Part shown: positions 1-9,640 of the stretch, in pieces
Layout: each line of letters starts with the position of its first letter
Numbering within the stretch: position 1 is the first letter of the stretch
Assembly: GCA_021229015.1 (NCBI GenBank)
Contig: CM037780.1
Location: 61,871,323-61,935,322 of the forward strand
Direction of reading: 5' to 3'
DNA from: Solen grandis
Taxonomy: Eukaryota > Mollusca > Bivalvia > Adapedonta > Solenidae
DNA: 64,000 bases
Program-made: the position numbers and the translations under genes
The notes under the pieces: model-generated
The model's input: only the letters and a program-made list of their open reading frames with translations
The model's database searches: none
What the model was told of the DNA's origin: nothing

Positions 1-494
1 TTTATTTAATTATCATCGATACTACTATATCTACTACTTTATATATTACGCTATTAATAATAATTTCCAATAAGATATTTGGAAGAAAAAATAATCAAAG
101 TGACCACAATGACAACAGTAAAGTTATAAGTAAGGTACCCTTTATTCACTTGCTTGGGTCCAATAAGTCTGCGGTAATCGAGAAGAAGCATAACAATAAA
201 ACACGACATACTACCATTATAACGACATTGTATTAAAGCAATTGCCTATACAAAGAAAACATTCACCAGAAAATGACATTTCTCATCATAAAACGATAAT
301 TTCTTTTTTCCTGCTATTGATTGTTTCATTTTCAGTTACATCACTAAACGACACAGAAACAGCTGCACGTAATGTTTTTATGCTCTTCTATGAAAACACT
401 GCACCTCTAGTTGAGAATATCAAAGAACAGATAGGACTGGTTACCTGTCTGTTGACGGAGTACGACTAAAGTGTTAATGTCCTTCATTTTTGCA
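1..494. other. No supported gene
   Basis: AT-rich sequence. A 75-codon frame on the plus strand (242-469) has a hydrophobic stretch but opens with TTG and has no family signature. A pyrimidine tract ending in AG near 335 could be a splice acceptor, but nothing else supports an exon. On the minus strand this is the region downstream of the ADP-ribosyltransferase-like gene, and the AATAAA on that strand near 140 could serve as its polyadenylation signal. Confidence 0.3.
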
Positions 495-1568
495 TCAATA
501 AGGTTTGCATCGAATTTTCTCAACCTTTAAAGGATTTGTTGCCTTGTCTTGTGTTTGTTCTTGCACGAGAAAAGCATTGCGAGTATCGATCAATCTCAGT
601 TCCTTTTCGCTTTTCAATCAGCAAAAGGCAACCTCCCATTTTTGCAAAATTGAAACCTATATTGAAGCTGACTGAGGTACTTAAAGAGCGCTTGGCTGTA
701 TATGTTTCGCATATTTTGGGGAAGATTTTGTCTCTTTATCCCCTGTAGAGTTGTAATTCACGTACCCCGTCCCTTTTTGAGAGAATCTCAAGACTTTCCT
801 TCAAAAGTCTGGCAAATTTGCAGTAGGGATCTTCATGGATTTTGTTATTCAACTCGCCGTAGAACTTGTCGCCATCATGGAGTTTGCAGGGTTGTGTATA
901 GATATTGACTAGAACTGCAGCCATGTATTCGTCTTGGCCTCTGCTTAGATTCAGAGCTTTGGCTTTATTTGTTCCAATGGTTGCGCAATTTGCACTTGTT
1001 TTAAATGTTGCATCAAAAGAGTTGACCATGTGGCTTGCGTCATCGTAAAAGCCTGAAATTCATTAAGATATTAAATATTGCCATAAACATCGAAGACGTT
1101 ATTCAGTGAATATAGACATGAATGGCATCACAACAAAGGGAGAGAAGCCAGTTGATCTTATCTAGCCTGTGTAATTTATGCAAATTCTAATTGCCGATTT
1201 CATACAAACTACAAATAATTTCAACATATGTTTTGCATAATAGATCTTAAACAAACCTATTTTAACAGATATTAACATTAATGTTATCGTTATATTCACC
1301 TACAAATGTTTAAAACTCGCTTTTTCCTCTGCATTAATCCCAGTGATCAGAATCAACAGGCGCATTTTTTTTCATATGACTGCTAGGCAGTGCTGTATCT
1401 GACAAATGTAGACAATAAAAGAAATAATATGGGTAGGTCGTGAAAACAAAGCAAATATTCAAACATTATATTTGCTGAACAGAATGCTGAACTATACTTA
1501 CTGGATTCACCTTTTCCAAGTAAAGCAGCAAGCATAAAACATGACAAAAGAAACTGCATTTTAGCCAT
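495..1568 (-). pseudogene. Secreted mono-ADP-ribosyltransferase-like gene, two exons, broken
   Basis: Exon 1 (1568-1502) starts with ATG and encodes a signal peptide (MAKMQFLLSCFMLAALLG, then KGES). It ends at a CA|GTAAGT donor. The intron (1501-1053) ends in TTTCAG. Exon 2 starts at 1052, and the phases fit (1 nt left in exon 1, 2 nt opening exon 2). Exon 2 reads SFDATFKTS, an AxxxxNIYT-type helix, and then LYRG, the Arg motif of the arginine-specific ART family. An in-frame TAA (738-736) follows at once. Reading continues in the same frame into LSTSVSFNIGFNFAKMGG, the Ser (STS) motif, and IEKRKGTEIDRYS. Past about 590 a different frame fits better, running to a TGA at 497-495, so I infer a frameshift; no clear ExE motif is seen. 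Total length, about 208 codons, suits an ART catalytic domain. Family members transfer ADP-ribose from NAD to arginine on secreted or surface proteins. The nonsense codon and the inferred frameshift suggest a pseudogene; an assembly error is the alternative. Confidence 0.68.
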
Positions 1569-1712
1569 TTCCAAAATAGTTCTGCCTTCTCACTCGACTC
1601 CATCTGCAGAATGATCAAGAAGATTCAGTAATGTAATTTGGGCTTTCTGCCTAAAGATTAAGTCCTATTGGGTTTGTTGTTTTTTCTTCTGTAACAGGTG
1701 GTGAAAAAATCA

Positions 1713-1784
1713 TGGCTCGACCGGGACTCGAACCCAGGGTCTCAGGACTACCGTTCCTGCGCTCTACCACTGAGCTATCGAGAC
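1713..1784 (-). tRNA. tRNA-like sequence, anticodon position GGT (Thr-like), probably a pseudogene
   Basis: 72 nt fold as a cloverleaf: 7-bp acceptor stem with one T.C mismatch, D arm GCTC/GAGC, 5-bp anticodon stem CAGGA/TCCTG with a 7-nt loop, 5-nt variable loop, and T stem CTGGG/CCCGG around TTCGAGT. Both Pol III internal boxes are clear, and a run of six T follows 4 nt after the discriminator and CC, as expected for a Pol III terminator. Against a working tRNA: base 33 is C instead of T, the acceptor mismatch, and GGT is not the usual eukaryotic Thr anticodon. It may be a SINE progenitor or relic. Confidence 0.55.
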
Positions 1785-1959
1785 ACTCATATCTTATTGC
1801 CTATTGATTTATCACCAAATACCTGTACCCGGCTACACTTCTTATTATTTTTCCTCCTTTTGAGGTTCAAATTAAAACAGGTTGCCAATAAGCCAGCAGA
1901 ATTAAATTTTAACAGTGATCAGAGTGACTTTGGCCCTTTTGAATGCAATAACTCGACAA

Positions 1960-2448
1960 ATCTTATCAGAAACAACAAGGCCCGGAGTTTAGATATTTGG
2001 TGTGTTACATGGCCTTATAGACATTTACCAAGTTTTTTCAAAATTCCAAAAGTTCGAGATTTTATGACTTGTTCAAATCATGGCTCTTGGGTCAATATAG
2101 GCCCTGCCCCAGGAGTCACTAGATTTTACATAAACTTAAATAGGGGAGTATTTTAAAGATCTTCTTGTCAGAAACCACAAGATCATGGGTTTAAATATTT
2201 GGTATGTAACATGGCTTTGTGGACTAGAACCGAGTTTTCAAATCATTGTTCTTGGGTCAAAATTGGTCCCACTCTAGGGGTTACTTGATTTAAAAACTAT
2301 AACTATTAAAATTTGGACCACAGGTACAGTTTTTGTGTGGAATTACGATTATTTTGCTGTACATTTGTATGGATGTTGTGTTATAAAAGACAATGAAGGC
2401 AAAATTTCTCAAGTGAGCAATTCAGGGCCATCATGGCCCTCTTGTTGA
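1960..2448 (+). mobile_element. Degraded relic of the tandem-repeat (Helentron/pearl-like) element
   Basis: Two diverged monomers carry the same landmarks as the array at 50.6-52.0 kb (TTTAGATATTTGG, ATGTAACATGG, CAAATCATGGCTCTTGGGTC, CCAGGAGTCAC). The relic ends with GTGAGCAATTCAGGGCCATC and the palindrome AGGGCCATCATGGCCCT at 2428-2444, the same terminus as the elements at 5251 and 52091. The hairpin end expected on the other side is not visible. Confidence 0.55.
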
Positions 2449-2884
2449 AACTTGGTAGGGAAATTGCCCATTGTCAGTTGAAAACCCCTATTGATTTTGA
2501 GGTCATTCGATCAAAAGTCAAGGTCACACTGACATTTAATATAAAAATCCTTGTCCACTGAATTCCTTGAGAATGAATAAGCCTTTATTTGTGAAACATT
2601 TTAGGGACATTGTACATTGTCTATGACAAGTTCACGATCCGTTTTTTAAATTTTGAGGTCATAAGATCAAAGGTAAGGATCAAAGTGACTTTAAATATAA
2701 ACCCTTTTTAATTTACTGCTTGAGAAGAAATAATCCTGTGTCTGTGATACTTGGAAGGGACATTGCCCACGCCTGTATATGACACCTATGATTTTGAGGT
2801 AATAAAGTCAAAGGTCAAGGTCACAATGACACTTAGATCATTAGAGCAGAGAGCCCTATCGTTTGTACGGGACAAACGAAATCT
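2449..2884. repeat. Three diverged copies of a roughly 140-160 bp tandem unit
   Basis: The core TTTTGAGGTCAT...ATCAAAAGTCAAGGTCAC...TGAC recurs near 2498, 2655 and 2790. The block ends at TTTGTACGGGACAAACGA near 2860, which itself contains a short palindrome. It abuts the relic element upstream, so the two may be parts of one composite. No coding frame. Confidence 0.5.
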
Positions 2885-2955
2885 AGTTATACAATTACAT
2901 TTGTAAAATCTTGATATGCAAAATCTGGTAAGGTCGAATCAATTATTTTGATTAC

Positions 2956-3106
2956 GATCGGGTCTGATGATCCTGATTAAACTGATCGGGTCTGATGATC
3001 CTGATTAAACTGATCGGGTCTGATGATCCTGATTAAACTGATCGGGTCTGATGATCCTGATTAAACTGATCGGGTCTGATGATCCTGATTAAACTGATCG
3101 GGTCTG
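2956..3106. repeat. 28-bp tandem repeat, about 5.4 copies
   Basis: The unit starts GATCGGGTCTGATGATCCTG and ends ATTAAACT. The copies read as identical until the last breaks off at GGTCTGG. Each unit holds GATC-rich dyads. Homogeneity implies recent expansion. Confidence 0.9.
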
Positions 3107-3147
3107 GAATCATCACGTACATGTGTACCAAGAGACCATCAAGGCAT

Positions 3148-3442
3148 ATTTGTTTGTTTGTTTGTTTGTTTGTTGGGTTTAACGTCCCACCGACAGTATT
3201 TCAGTTATTTGGAGAGGATGTCTACTTGAGACAGATATACTGCCGTCACACTGAAGTATCACGGCGTAGACATGTGGCATGATACCACACCCACATTATC
3301 ACATTATCCTGACACCGGGCCAACCAGTCCTGGAACTATTCTTATATGGTGAGCGTCAAAGCAAGGGAGCTATACCAGTACCATTTTTTATGTCGCGTCC
3401 GGGGATCGAACCCACAAACAACAGCTCCCGAGGCGGCCGAAG
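3148..3442 (-). mobile_element. tRNA-derived SINE, family A (full length)
   Basis: On the minus strand the element starts with a tRNA-like head (B box GGTTCGATCCCCGG) and continues through a conserved body (CCAGGACTGGTTGGCCCGGT, GGTATCATGCCACATGTCTA). It ends in the 3' tail CTGAAATACTGTCGGTGGGA followed by ACGTTAAACCCAAC and (ACAA)n, seen on the plus strand as TTTG repeats from 3148. Other copies in this window: 10611, 27350, 27841, 30187, 31770, 32836, 52910 and 61340. Confidence 0.85.
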
Positions 3443-4409
3443 TCATATTTAGTACATGATAACAAGTACAATGCCAAATAACAGTACCAAATAAGAATAA
3501 TAACAAAAACGAGCACTTTATATCATCTTAGCACAATGTCCAAGTATCATAGAAAAACAAATTAGGAAAAGAAATATGATAAAGAAATAAACTGTTAAAA
3601 GAGATCAGTAGAACACATGCATTCAATATATGAGATTAAAATATAGACATTGCTAATATATTTTTGAAATGGAAGGTTTTCACTATTCCTCGAAAATCCC
3701 CATGCCTTATCTTTTTCATACATCTGGGCGTAGTTCTCAGTTGTCGATGTTTGATAAAAATTGAAATTGAAAAAAAAAATCAACATAATTTGTAGATAGT
3801 TGAGCAACACTATCACTAAAGATATGACAAGTACATCCATTGTTATGAAGGAACTTTAAGGAAATGACACTTTCACCTCTTTTATCTTATAGTATTTGAA
3901 GAGTATATCTCGAGAGTCTACGCATTTTCCCCGTATACATGATTCAATTTGCTATTCGTCACCTACGCAGGGCGAAATCTATGTACATTGTATTATTTTT
4001 CTTCAAGCGCTACTTTGTGGAAGCAACAGCGGCATAATGAGAAAAGCTACAGTTATAAAATTTAAGACATGCAGTCACGTATATCTGAACCTGTGCATAA
4101 GTGCAAAATATTTCATATTTTCTTTCTAATCTTACCGTTTGGGGCGCTTTGCATGAAATTACTATGTTGCTCATGACTCAAAATATGAAAGTCTTATTTG
4201 ACTGAATACGATTTTCGCATTCTGTTCCATGTGTTCAGTCCTATAAAATATAATGAATATCATAGCATCAGACACGAGAAAAAAAATGGCGCTAGCAGAG
4301 GTTGAATGTTCGAACCACACAAATAAGTATGCAATTGAGGGTAGGTCTACAAAAAACATGCCATTTTTGTCTGAGAATAAAATAATTATGTTTCTTGATT
4401 GATATTTGA
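3443..4409. other. No feature recognised
   Basis: AT-rich sequence. Reading frames of 60-80 codons on both strands show no domain, splice structure or codon pattern I can support. Confidence 0.4.
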
Positions 4410-4461
4410 GTTTACCGTCTAGCTAATTACAGGTGTAGGAAGACTCCGAGTGAACAAGATG
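4410..4461 (-). mobile_element. SINE family B, 3' fragment
   Basis: Matches the 3' part of family B on the minus strand (TAGCTAATTACAGGTG, GGAAGACTCCGAGT). The rest appears to have been replaced by the repeat array that starts at 4473. Confidence 0.6.
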
Positions 4462-4472
4462 GAGGAGGACCA

Positions 4473-5175
4473 AAAGTCGGCATCGGTGGTTTTATGCTAG
4501 TTGGGACTAGTACAATTGGAAACCGTAGCAAGTTCACGCCCCAACATCCCCGGGGCAAAAATTGCATTTTTGTCAATAGGCTAAAACAGTACGTTTGTGC
4601 GCCATTTAAGCACTTTTCGGTGCGTTCCCAATAGTCGGCATCGGTGTTATTATGCTACATGGGACTGGTACAATTGGAAAACATAGCAGTTTTACGCACC
4701 AACATCCCCGGGGAAAAATTGCATTTTTGTTAATAGTCTAAAACAGTATATTTGTGCGCCATTTCAGCACCATTCGGTGGGTTTCCAAAAGTCGGCTCGG
4801 TGGTTTTATAATTGTTAGGACTAGTACAATTGGAAACCATCGCAATTTCACGCTCGAACACCCCGGGCAAAAAATTTTTTAATAGGCTAAAAAGTTTTTT
4901 CCATTTAGCACTTTTCGGTGAGTTGGTTTCCAATTGTACTAATCCTAACTAGCAATAAACCACCGATGCCGACTTTTGGGAACGCACAGAAAAGTGCTAA
5001 AATGGCTTACAAACGTACTGTTTTAGCATATTGACAAATATACAATTTTTGCCAAGGGGATGTTGGCTCGTGAAATTGCGATGATTTCAATGTACTATCC
5101 TAATACAATAAAAGCACCGATGCCGACTTTTGGGAACGCACCGAAAAGTGCTTAAATGACGCACAAACGTACTCC
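4473..5175. repeat. 158-bp tandem repeat whose copies switch orientation (head-to-head array)
   Basis: Forward copies start at AAGTCGGCATCGGTG near 4475, 4633 and 4790 (period about 158). From about 4900 the same unit appears reverse-complemented (CACCGATGCCGACTTTTGGG near 4962 and 5117, with AAAAGTGCTTAAATG). Each unit includes AACATCCCCGGGG and GTTTGTGCGCC. The whole block could form a hairpin with arms of about 260-300 nt. No reading frame spans it. Confidence 0.8.
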
Positions 5176-5250
5176 AATTTCTGTGGCAGTCAACAAAATT
5201 CGGCGCCCACTTTGGAGGGCGGAGGGGGCTAAAAAACTGGCCCTGCCAAC

Positions 5251-6598
5251 AACAAGAGGCCCATGATGGCCCTAAATCGCTCACCTGAGATAAATAGGTT
5301 GACCCAAGGAACATCTGTTCCAATTTATTTTAAAATCTGGCCAGTAGTTTTGAAGAAGATGATTTTTAAAGTTTTCATATATTTTTTTTTTGTTGCCATG
5401 GTAACCAGAGTTCTACATGGTTCAAGTTTATTTTAGCAACTTTTGTGAAGGTTGACCCAAGGATCATCCCTGCCAAGTTTAATCAAATTCTGTCCAGTGG
5501 TTTCAGAGGAGACGTTGTTTAAAGGTTTCTCTATATACATATAAGGCAAATAAGCCCCGCCCCTGGCGGCCATGTTTTTTTACGGATCGGAAAAATTTTA
5601 GCAACTTTGATAGAGGTTGACCCAAGGAACATCTGTACCAATTTATTTTAAAATCTGGCCAGTAGTTTTGAAGAAGATGATTTTTAAAGTTTTCATTTTT
5701 TTCTCTTTTTGTTGCCATGGCAACCAGAGTTCTACATGGATCAAGTTTATTTTAGCAACTTTTGTGAAGGTTGACCCAAGGATCATCCCTGCCAAGTTTA
5801 ATCAAATTCTGCCCTGTGGTTTCAGAGGAGATGTTGTTTAAAGGTTTCTCTATATACATATAAGGCAAATAAGCCCCGCCCCTGGCGGCCATGTTTTTTT
5901 ACGGATCGGAATAATTTTAGCAACTTTGGTAGAGGTTGACCCAAGGAACATCTGTACCAATTTATTTTAAAATCTGGCCAGTAGTTTTGAAGAAGATGAT
6001 TTTTAAAGTTTTTTATTTTTTTCTCTTTTTGTTGCCATGGCAACCAGAGTTCTACATGGATCAAGTTTATTTTAGCAACTTTTGTGAAGGTTGACCCAAG
6101 GATCATCCCTGCCAAGTTTAATCAAATTCTGTCCAGTGGTTTCAGAGGAGATGTTGTTTAAAGGTTTCTCTATATACATATAAGGCAAATAAGCCCCGCC
6201 CCTGGCGGCCATGTTTTTTTACGGATCAGAATAATTTTAGCAACTTTGGCAGAGGTTGACCCAAGGAACATCTGTACCAAATTATTTTGAAATCTGGCCA
6301 GTAGTTTTGAAGTTTTTAAAGTTTTCAAATTATTTTTCTTTTTGTAGCCATGGCAACCAGAGTTCTTCATGGATCAACTTTATTTTAGCAACTTTTGTAG
6401 AGTCTCACCCAAGGAACATTCCTGCCAAGTTTCATTAAATTCTGTCCAGCGGTTTCAGAGGAGATGTCGTTTAAAGCAAATTGTTGACGACGGACGACGG
6501 ACAACGGACGACGGACGACGCACGACGCACGACGACGGACGCCGGACGAAGGGCGATCACAAAAGCTCACCTTGAGCACTTTGTGCTCAGGTGAGCTA
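5251..6598 (+). mobile_element. Non-autonomous tandem-repeat transposon, Helentron/pearl-like, copy 1
   Basis: One end is AACAAGAGG followed by a palindrome (GGCCCATGATGGCCC) and CGCTCACCTGAG. The other end is a GACGGAC-type microsatellite (6486-6558) and then a strong hairpin, GAGCACTTTGTGCTC flanked by GCTCACCT and AGGTGAGC, followed by TAAAA. Between them about 3.5 copies of a roughly 319-bp unit (GGTTGACCCAAGGAACATCT at 5298, 5615, 5934 and 6254), each made of two related halves of about 150-165 bp. The 3' hairpin, 5' dyad and internal array match the general description of Helentron-associated and pearl elements; that classification is an inference. The reading frames inside are repeats of each other, not genes. 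It sits inside a GC-rich stretch that resumes on its far side. Confidence 0.7.
6475..6560. repeat. GACGGACGA-type microsatellite
   Basis: Imperfect units of GACGGAC(A/G)AC form the subterminal part of the element at 5251-6598. The reverse-complement equivalent (GTCCGTCGTCC) occupies the same place in copy 2 at 50405-50455. Confidence 0.85.
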
Positions 6599-7175
6599 AA
6601 AATCTAAGCGGGGCCAACAAAAACCGGGCCAAAAAGGGTTGCGCACCTCTTTTACTATAGCGTATTTTTTGCGGAAGCTACCGCAATTTTCGGCTACCAA
6701 ATTTGGACTACGTATTTCTTGTCATCCGCCCACAAAACCTCGCATGTATTTTCCACAAGCTCCACCCAATTTCTAGTGCTCGCCGTACGTATTTTTTCCC
6801 ACAGGTTCGGAAGCCGGCTTACGTATTTGCCATTGCAGGCGCCACCGCCAGGACTTACCGGCCTACAAGATTTCTAGATGCACGTATTTTTTTCCACAGG
6901 CGCCGACTATAGCGTATTTTTTTTTTGCGGGATTTTGGATTACGTATTTTTGCAATCTGCCCACAAAACCTCGCATATATTTTTTCAAAGGCGCCACCGA
7001 ATTTCTAGTGCCCAACCACAAAATGTCTAGCCTATCGTACAGGCGCCACCGTATTTTTGCGGGGGGCTACGTATGTTTTTGCCCCGTATTTTCCAGCTGG
7101 CCATTTGCCGGGGTCCATGTATTTTCCAGTATGCCAAAAAATTTGGATCCACACCCACAACATACCCAATAATTT

Positions 7176-7878
7176 CTAGCGGTTTCCAGCGGGCCCACAA
7201 ACCTCTATCCCCACGTATTTTTCCGCACTATTCCATGTAGGGGGGGGGGGGGGGGGGGGGGGGGTTCTAGGGTTTGCGCTCGGCGGTGCAGATGTAGAAA
7301 CGCTGTTGCTTTTTGGTTGTGTAGGCGTGCAATTTTTCCATGTCGCCCCAACCACTTTCCATACGAGCATCGCAGCGAAAGAAATATAGGCCCACCTTTC
7401 GGCCGTCTGCGATTTTTTTTGCATATCCAGCATAGTCTCTTGTTGTTGCTCACGCAGTGTTTCTATCTCTTCTTGCTGCTCGCTGCTCGCAACTAGTTCA
7501 TCTAGGCTATCGTCGTCGTCGCCCTCTATCTGGGCCAGCACTTCTACCAGCATATCTGTAGTTTGCTCCGCCATGGTTTCTAGACGCCCAAGCCGTTCGT
7601 AGAAGTCTTCTACAGTTGGACGGCGGACTGCAGATATTTCTTCCGAAGGAGAAACGGAGACAACAGCGGAGTCGGTGACAACAGCGGGGGCGGGAACAAC
7701 AGCGGGGGGCGGAGACAACAGCGGGGTCGGGCATGTGGGCATCTGCGCCCCGCCAAATTATGTAGAGCCTCGAGGTTCCGATACCAAAACGCTTCTTCGC
7801 CTCGTCTGCCGACAGCCGGCCTCGGAGAGAGCGGATTTCTTGGATCTGGTCCTGGGACAATTCTCGTTTGGGTGGCAT
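7176..7878 (-). pseudogene. HTH / coiled-coil / membrane-anchor protein of the TIR element, one frameshift
   Basis: From ATG at 7878 the frame reads MPPKRELSQDQIQEIRSLRG followed by LSADEAKKRFGIGTSRLY, which has the look of a homeodomain-like helix-turn-helix of the kind found in transposase and recombinase N-termini. After about 50 residues comes a tract of repeated PAVV units. The coding sense then continues in another frame, most simply by an indel in a run of six G at 7704-7709. The second part has an acidic helix (VEDFYERLGRLETMAEQ), a Glu/Gln-rich coiled coil, a hydrophobic segment (WAYISFAAMLVWKVVGATW) and a Pro tail that ends beside a long G run. About 234 codons in all. I do not recognise the family. 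DNA binding is inferred from the HTH only. The frame break may be real decay or a homopolymer error. Confidence 0.5.
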
Positions 7879-8009
7879 GGTGTACACAAACTTCCCACCT
7901 CTCTCTAGATGGGAAATCCCTGGAACCCCAGGAAAGCCAGGAATTAGCGAGAAATCCCAGGAACCCCAGGAATTTGCGGGACGAATATCGATCTCTGCGG
8001 CCTGTCGGC

Positions 8010-8690
8010 CAAGACAAGGCACCGATCAAAAACCATGCAGCCAAATTTTCCCACTGTTTAGCTGGCGGCTGGACTGCAAACAAACACCCATTGTTGGGCG
8101 AGACAGTAGCCAAAGCCTCTTCTACTACCTCTTTGGCCGTTTCTGTCGAGAGGTCTCGCCTGCGGCAGGCGTACAGAGAAACTTCGATACGGGTACACCA
8201 TCGCGCCTGTACGTCGGGATGCAAAAATGTGCGGCGGAAGTGTTCATTCGGACAGTCGACATAGTCGGCCAGGTGGCCGCCAAAAGTTCAACACGACCTT
8301 GTTGTACCGTTTTGTGCGGACCGTGTAGCCGGCTTCGCTCGTGCGCACCCAGGTGCATGTGTGGTTTCCCACGCTGTCGGTGTTTGCCAAGATCGTTGAC
8401 TTTCCTGCGGAGCGCATTGCGGCGGCCAGGTAGCCTTGCTCGCGGAACCCTTCGAACTCGCAGAGGTAGTCCACGAGCGCTTCCCGGTCGAGAACTCCCG
8501 AGAATCTTGCGTGTAGTCAATACAGTAGAGGTCGTAGCCGTGGGCCAGCAACAGGCGCCCGAATGCTGGCAAGGAGGCTTGCAACTCGTCTATAGGTATC
8601 TCGGACACGTCCACCTTTGCCACGAAGATGCCGGCCGGTTCGGTCCTCGTGTAGAGCTCTCGCCAATTCGTCAACGCCTTTCTGTCTGTG
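8010..8690 (-). pseudogene. Unknown protein of the TIR element, at least two frame breaks
   Basis: Three consecutive frames on the minus strand each give protein-like sequence and then hand over. About 8690-8506: GIFVAKVDVSEIPIDELQAS and GYDLYCIDYTQD. About 8490-8310: VDYLCEFEGFREQGYLAAAM and a segment ending RTKRYNKVV. About 8290-8010: LADYVDCPNEHFRRTF, then TRIEVSLYAC and PPAKQWENLAA. The order, spacing and lack of stops within each part argue for one ancestral gene. The RxxKxYNK plus later TRIEV pairing is reminiscent of replication-initiator folds with a Lys/Tyr and an Arg-x-Glu strand; this is a weak impression, not an identification. It lies upstream of the HTH gene on the same strand, so the two were probably co-transcribed. 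A 284-codon frame on the plus strand across it is a shadow. Confidence 0.45.
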
Positions 8691-8947
8691 TCGAAATTTT
8701 GGATAGCAAAATACGGTGGTGACACTAGAAATTTTGGATAGCAAAATACGGTGGCGTTACTAGAATTTTGGATGGCAAATAGATAGGCTGGCTCCTGCGC
8801 CTGTGGGAAGAAAATACGTACGGCGGGCACTAGAAATTGGGCGGCGCTTGTGGAAAATACATGCGAGGTTTTGGGGGGGCAAAAAATAGTAGTCCAAATT
8901 TGGTAGCCGAAAATTGCGGTAGCTCCCGCAAAATAATACGCTATAGT

Positions 8948-9524
8948 TAGGACTAGTCAATTCGAATCGATTTCGGACATACGTCCGCATAGGGTTAAAC
9001 GTGATTCTGATATATGTATGACCGCCAAAGGTTAAAGGTTAAAGTGGTCAAAACAGTTGGCAAGCCGAGTGGTTAAGGGAGAGTGAAAAATGTAAAAAAA
9101 AAACGGATGAATAATCCGTTCTGCCGATATATAAGGCTTGCCAGCTTCGTCCGTGCGGCAGTTTTGCTTTTTTTTCCTTTATTATTATTTTCTTAAATAC
9201 TGGTGGGCCACGGGTTCGAATCTCAGACGGGACGATTTTTAAAAAAAATAAAAAAAATTTATACTCGCGAGACTCTAAATTTTTACCTGGACGATTTTTA
9301 GAGATTTATTTGATACGCTAATAATTTCAAAGTACACTGTGTTACTCGAGCACATTCGTGTACACTGCGTTCATTGAGAAGTACTTACACAGCTGTTATT
9401 GTAACTTGAGATATAGACATCGTCTGCTTAATAGTGCCTGATGTACACTTAAAACCAGTCACATCAACTTCATCGAGGATTATCATTGTGTGACAATATG
9501 GATAAAGAGTTTTTCTCATTTTAG
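8948..9524. other. Intergenic; split tRNA-like A and B boxes
   Basis: GGCAAGCCGAGTGGTTAAGG (9060-9079), an A box as in class II tRNAs, and CACGGGTTCGAATCTC (9210-9225), a B box, are separated by about 130 nt that contain poly-A and poly-T runs and an ACGGAT...ATCCGT dyad. The acceptor ends do not pair well. This may be a tRNA or SINE head split by an insertion. Nothing else is recognised. Confidence 0.25.
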
Positions 9525-9545
9525 TGGCTAGTGTTTACAGAACAG
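9525..9545 (+). CDS. Candidate 21-nt microexon of a host gene
   Basis: A pyrimidine-rich acceptor (TTTTTCTCATTTTAG) and a strong donor (ACAG|GTGAGT) bracket 21 nt. Read with 2 nt carried in, it encodes ASVYRT and leaves 1 nt, which is the phase needed to join the exon at 10349. No upstream exon was identified. Very short exons occur by chance, so this rests on the phase match and the two good splice sites. Confidence 0.3.
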
Positions 9546-9593
9546 GTGAGTCCACATGCTTGGGTCATTGGTTGAGGGGGGTGGGGCGGGCCC

Positions 9594-9640
9594 TGGTAGC
9601 CGAAATTTGCGCCGGCAAAATACGCTATAGTAAAACCTCT
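9594..9640. mobile_element. Terminal fragment of the 6654-8947 TIR element family
   Basis: GGTAGCCGAAATTTGCGCCG then GCAAAATACGCTATAGTAAA repeats the right terminus of the TIR element. A further diverged scrap (TTTGGTAGCCAAAATTCGCC) lies at 10000-10020 in the same orientation. Confidence 0.6.

Larger units (their letters stand above)
6654..8947. mobile_element. GC-rich DNA element with long terminal inverted repeats
   Basis: The left end (ACTATAGCGTATTTTTTGCG, then GCTACCGCAATTTTCGGCTA) is matched inverted at the right end, up to CTATAGT at 8941-8947. Similarity runs about 170-180 bp inward, sharing AAACCTCGCATGTATTTTCC and CCCAATTTCTAGTG. Inside the left TIR are degenerate repeats of TACGTATTTTTCC and CACAGGCGCC. 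Inside the right TIR are direct repeats of TTTTGGATAGCAAAATACGG (about 38 bp apart). The interior (7.2-8.7 kb) is visibly richer in GC than the surroundings and carries two broken genes on the minus strand. I saw no target duplication. Another copy of the terminus occurs at 9594-9640. No transposase was recognised. Confidence 0.65.

Noticed and set aside
242..469. 75-codon frame with a hydrophobic segment and an acceptor-like TTTTCAG at 335
   Set aside because: Starts with TTG, no family, and no partner exon in phase. Kept only as a note in the intergenic entry.
5503..6579. Several 60-97 codon frames on both strands in the tandem-repeat element
   Set aside because: They are copies of one another produced by the repeat unit, with no codon bias or domain.
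7868..8722. 284-codon frame on the plus strand
   Set aside because: It is antisense to the protein-like pieces on the minus strand in GC-rich DNA. Its translation is Arg/Cys/Pro-rich with no domain; a shadow frame.
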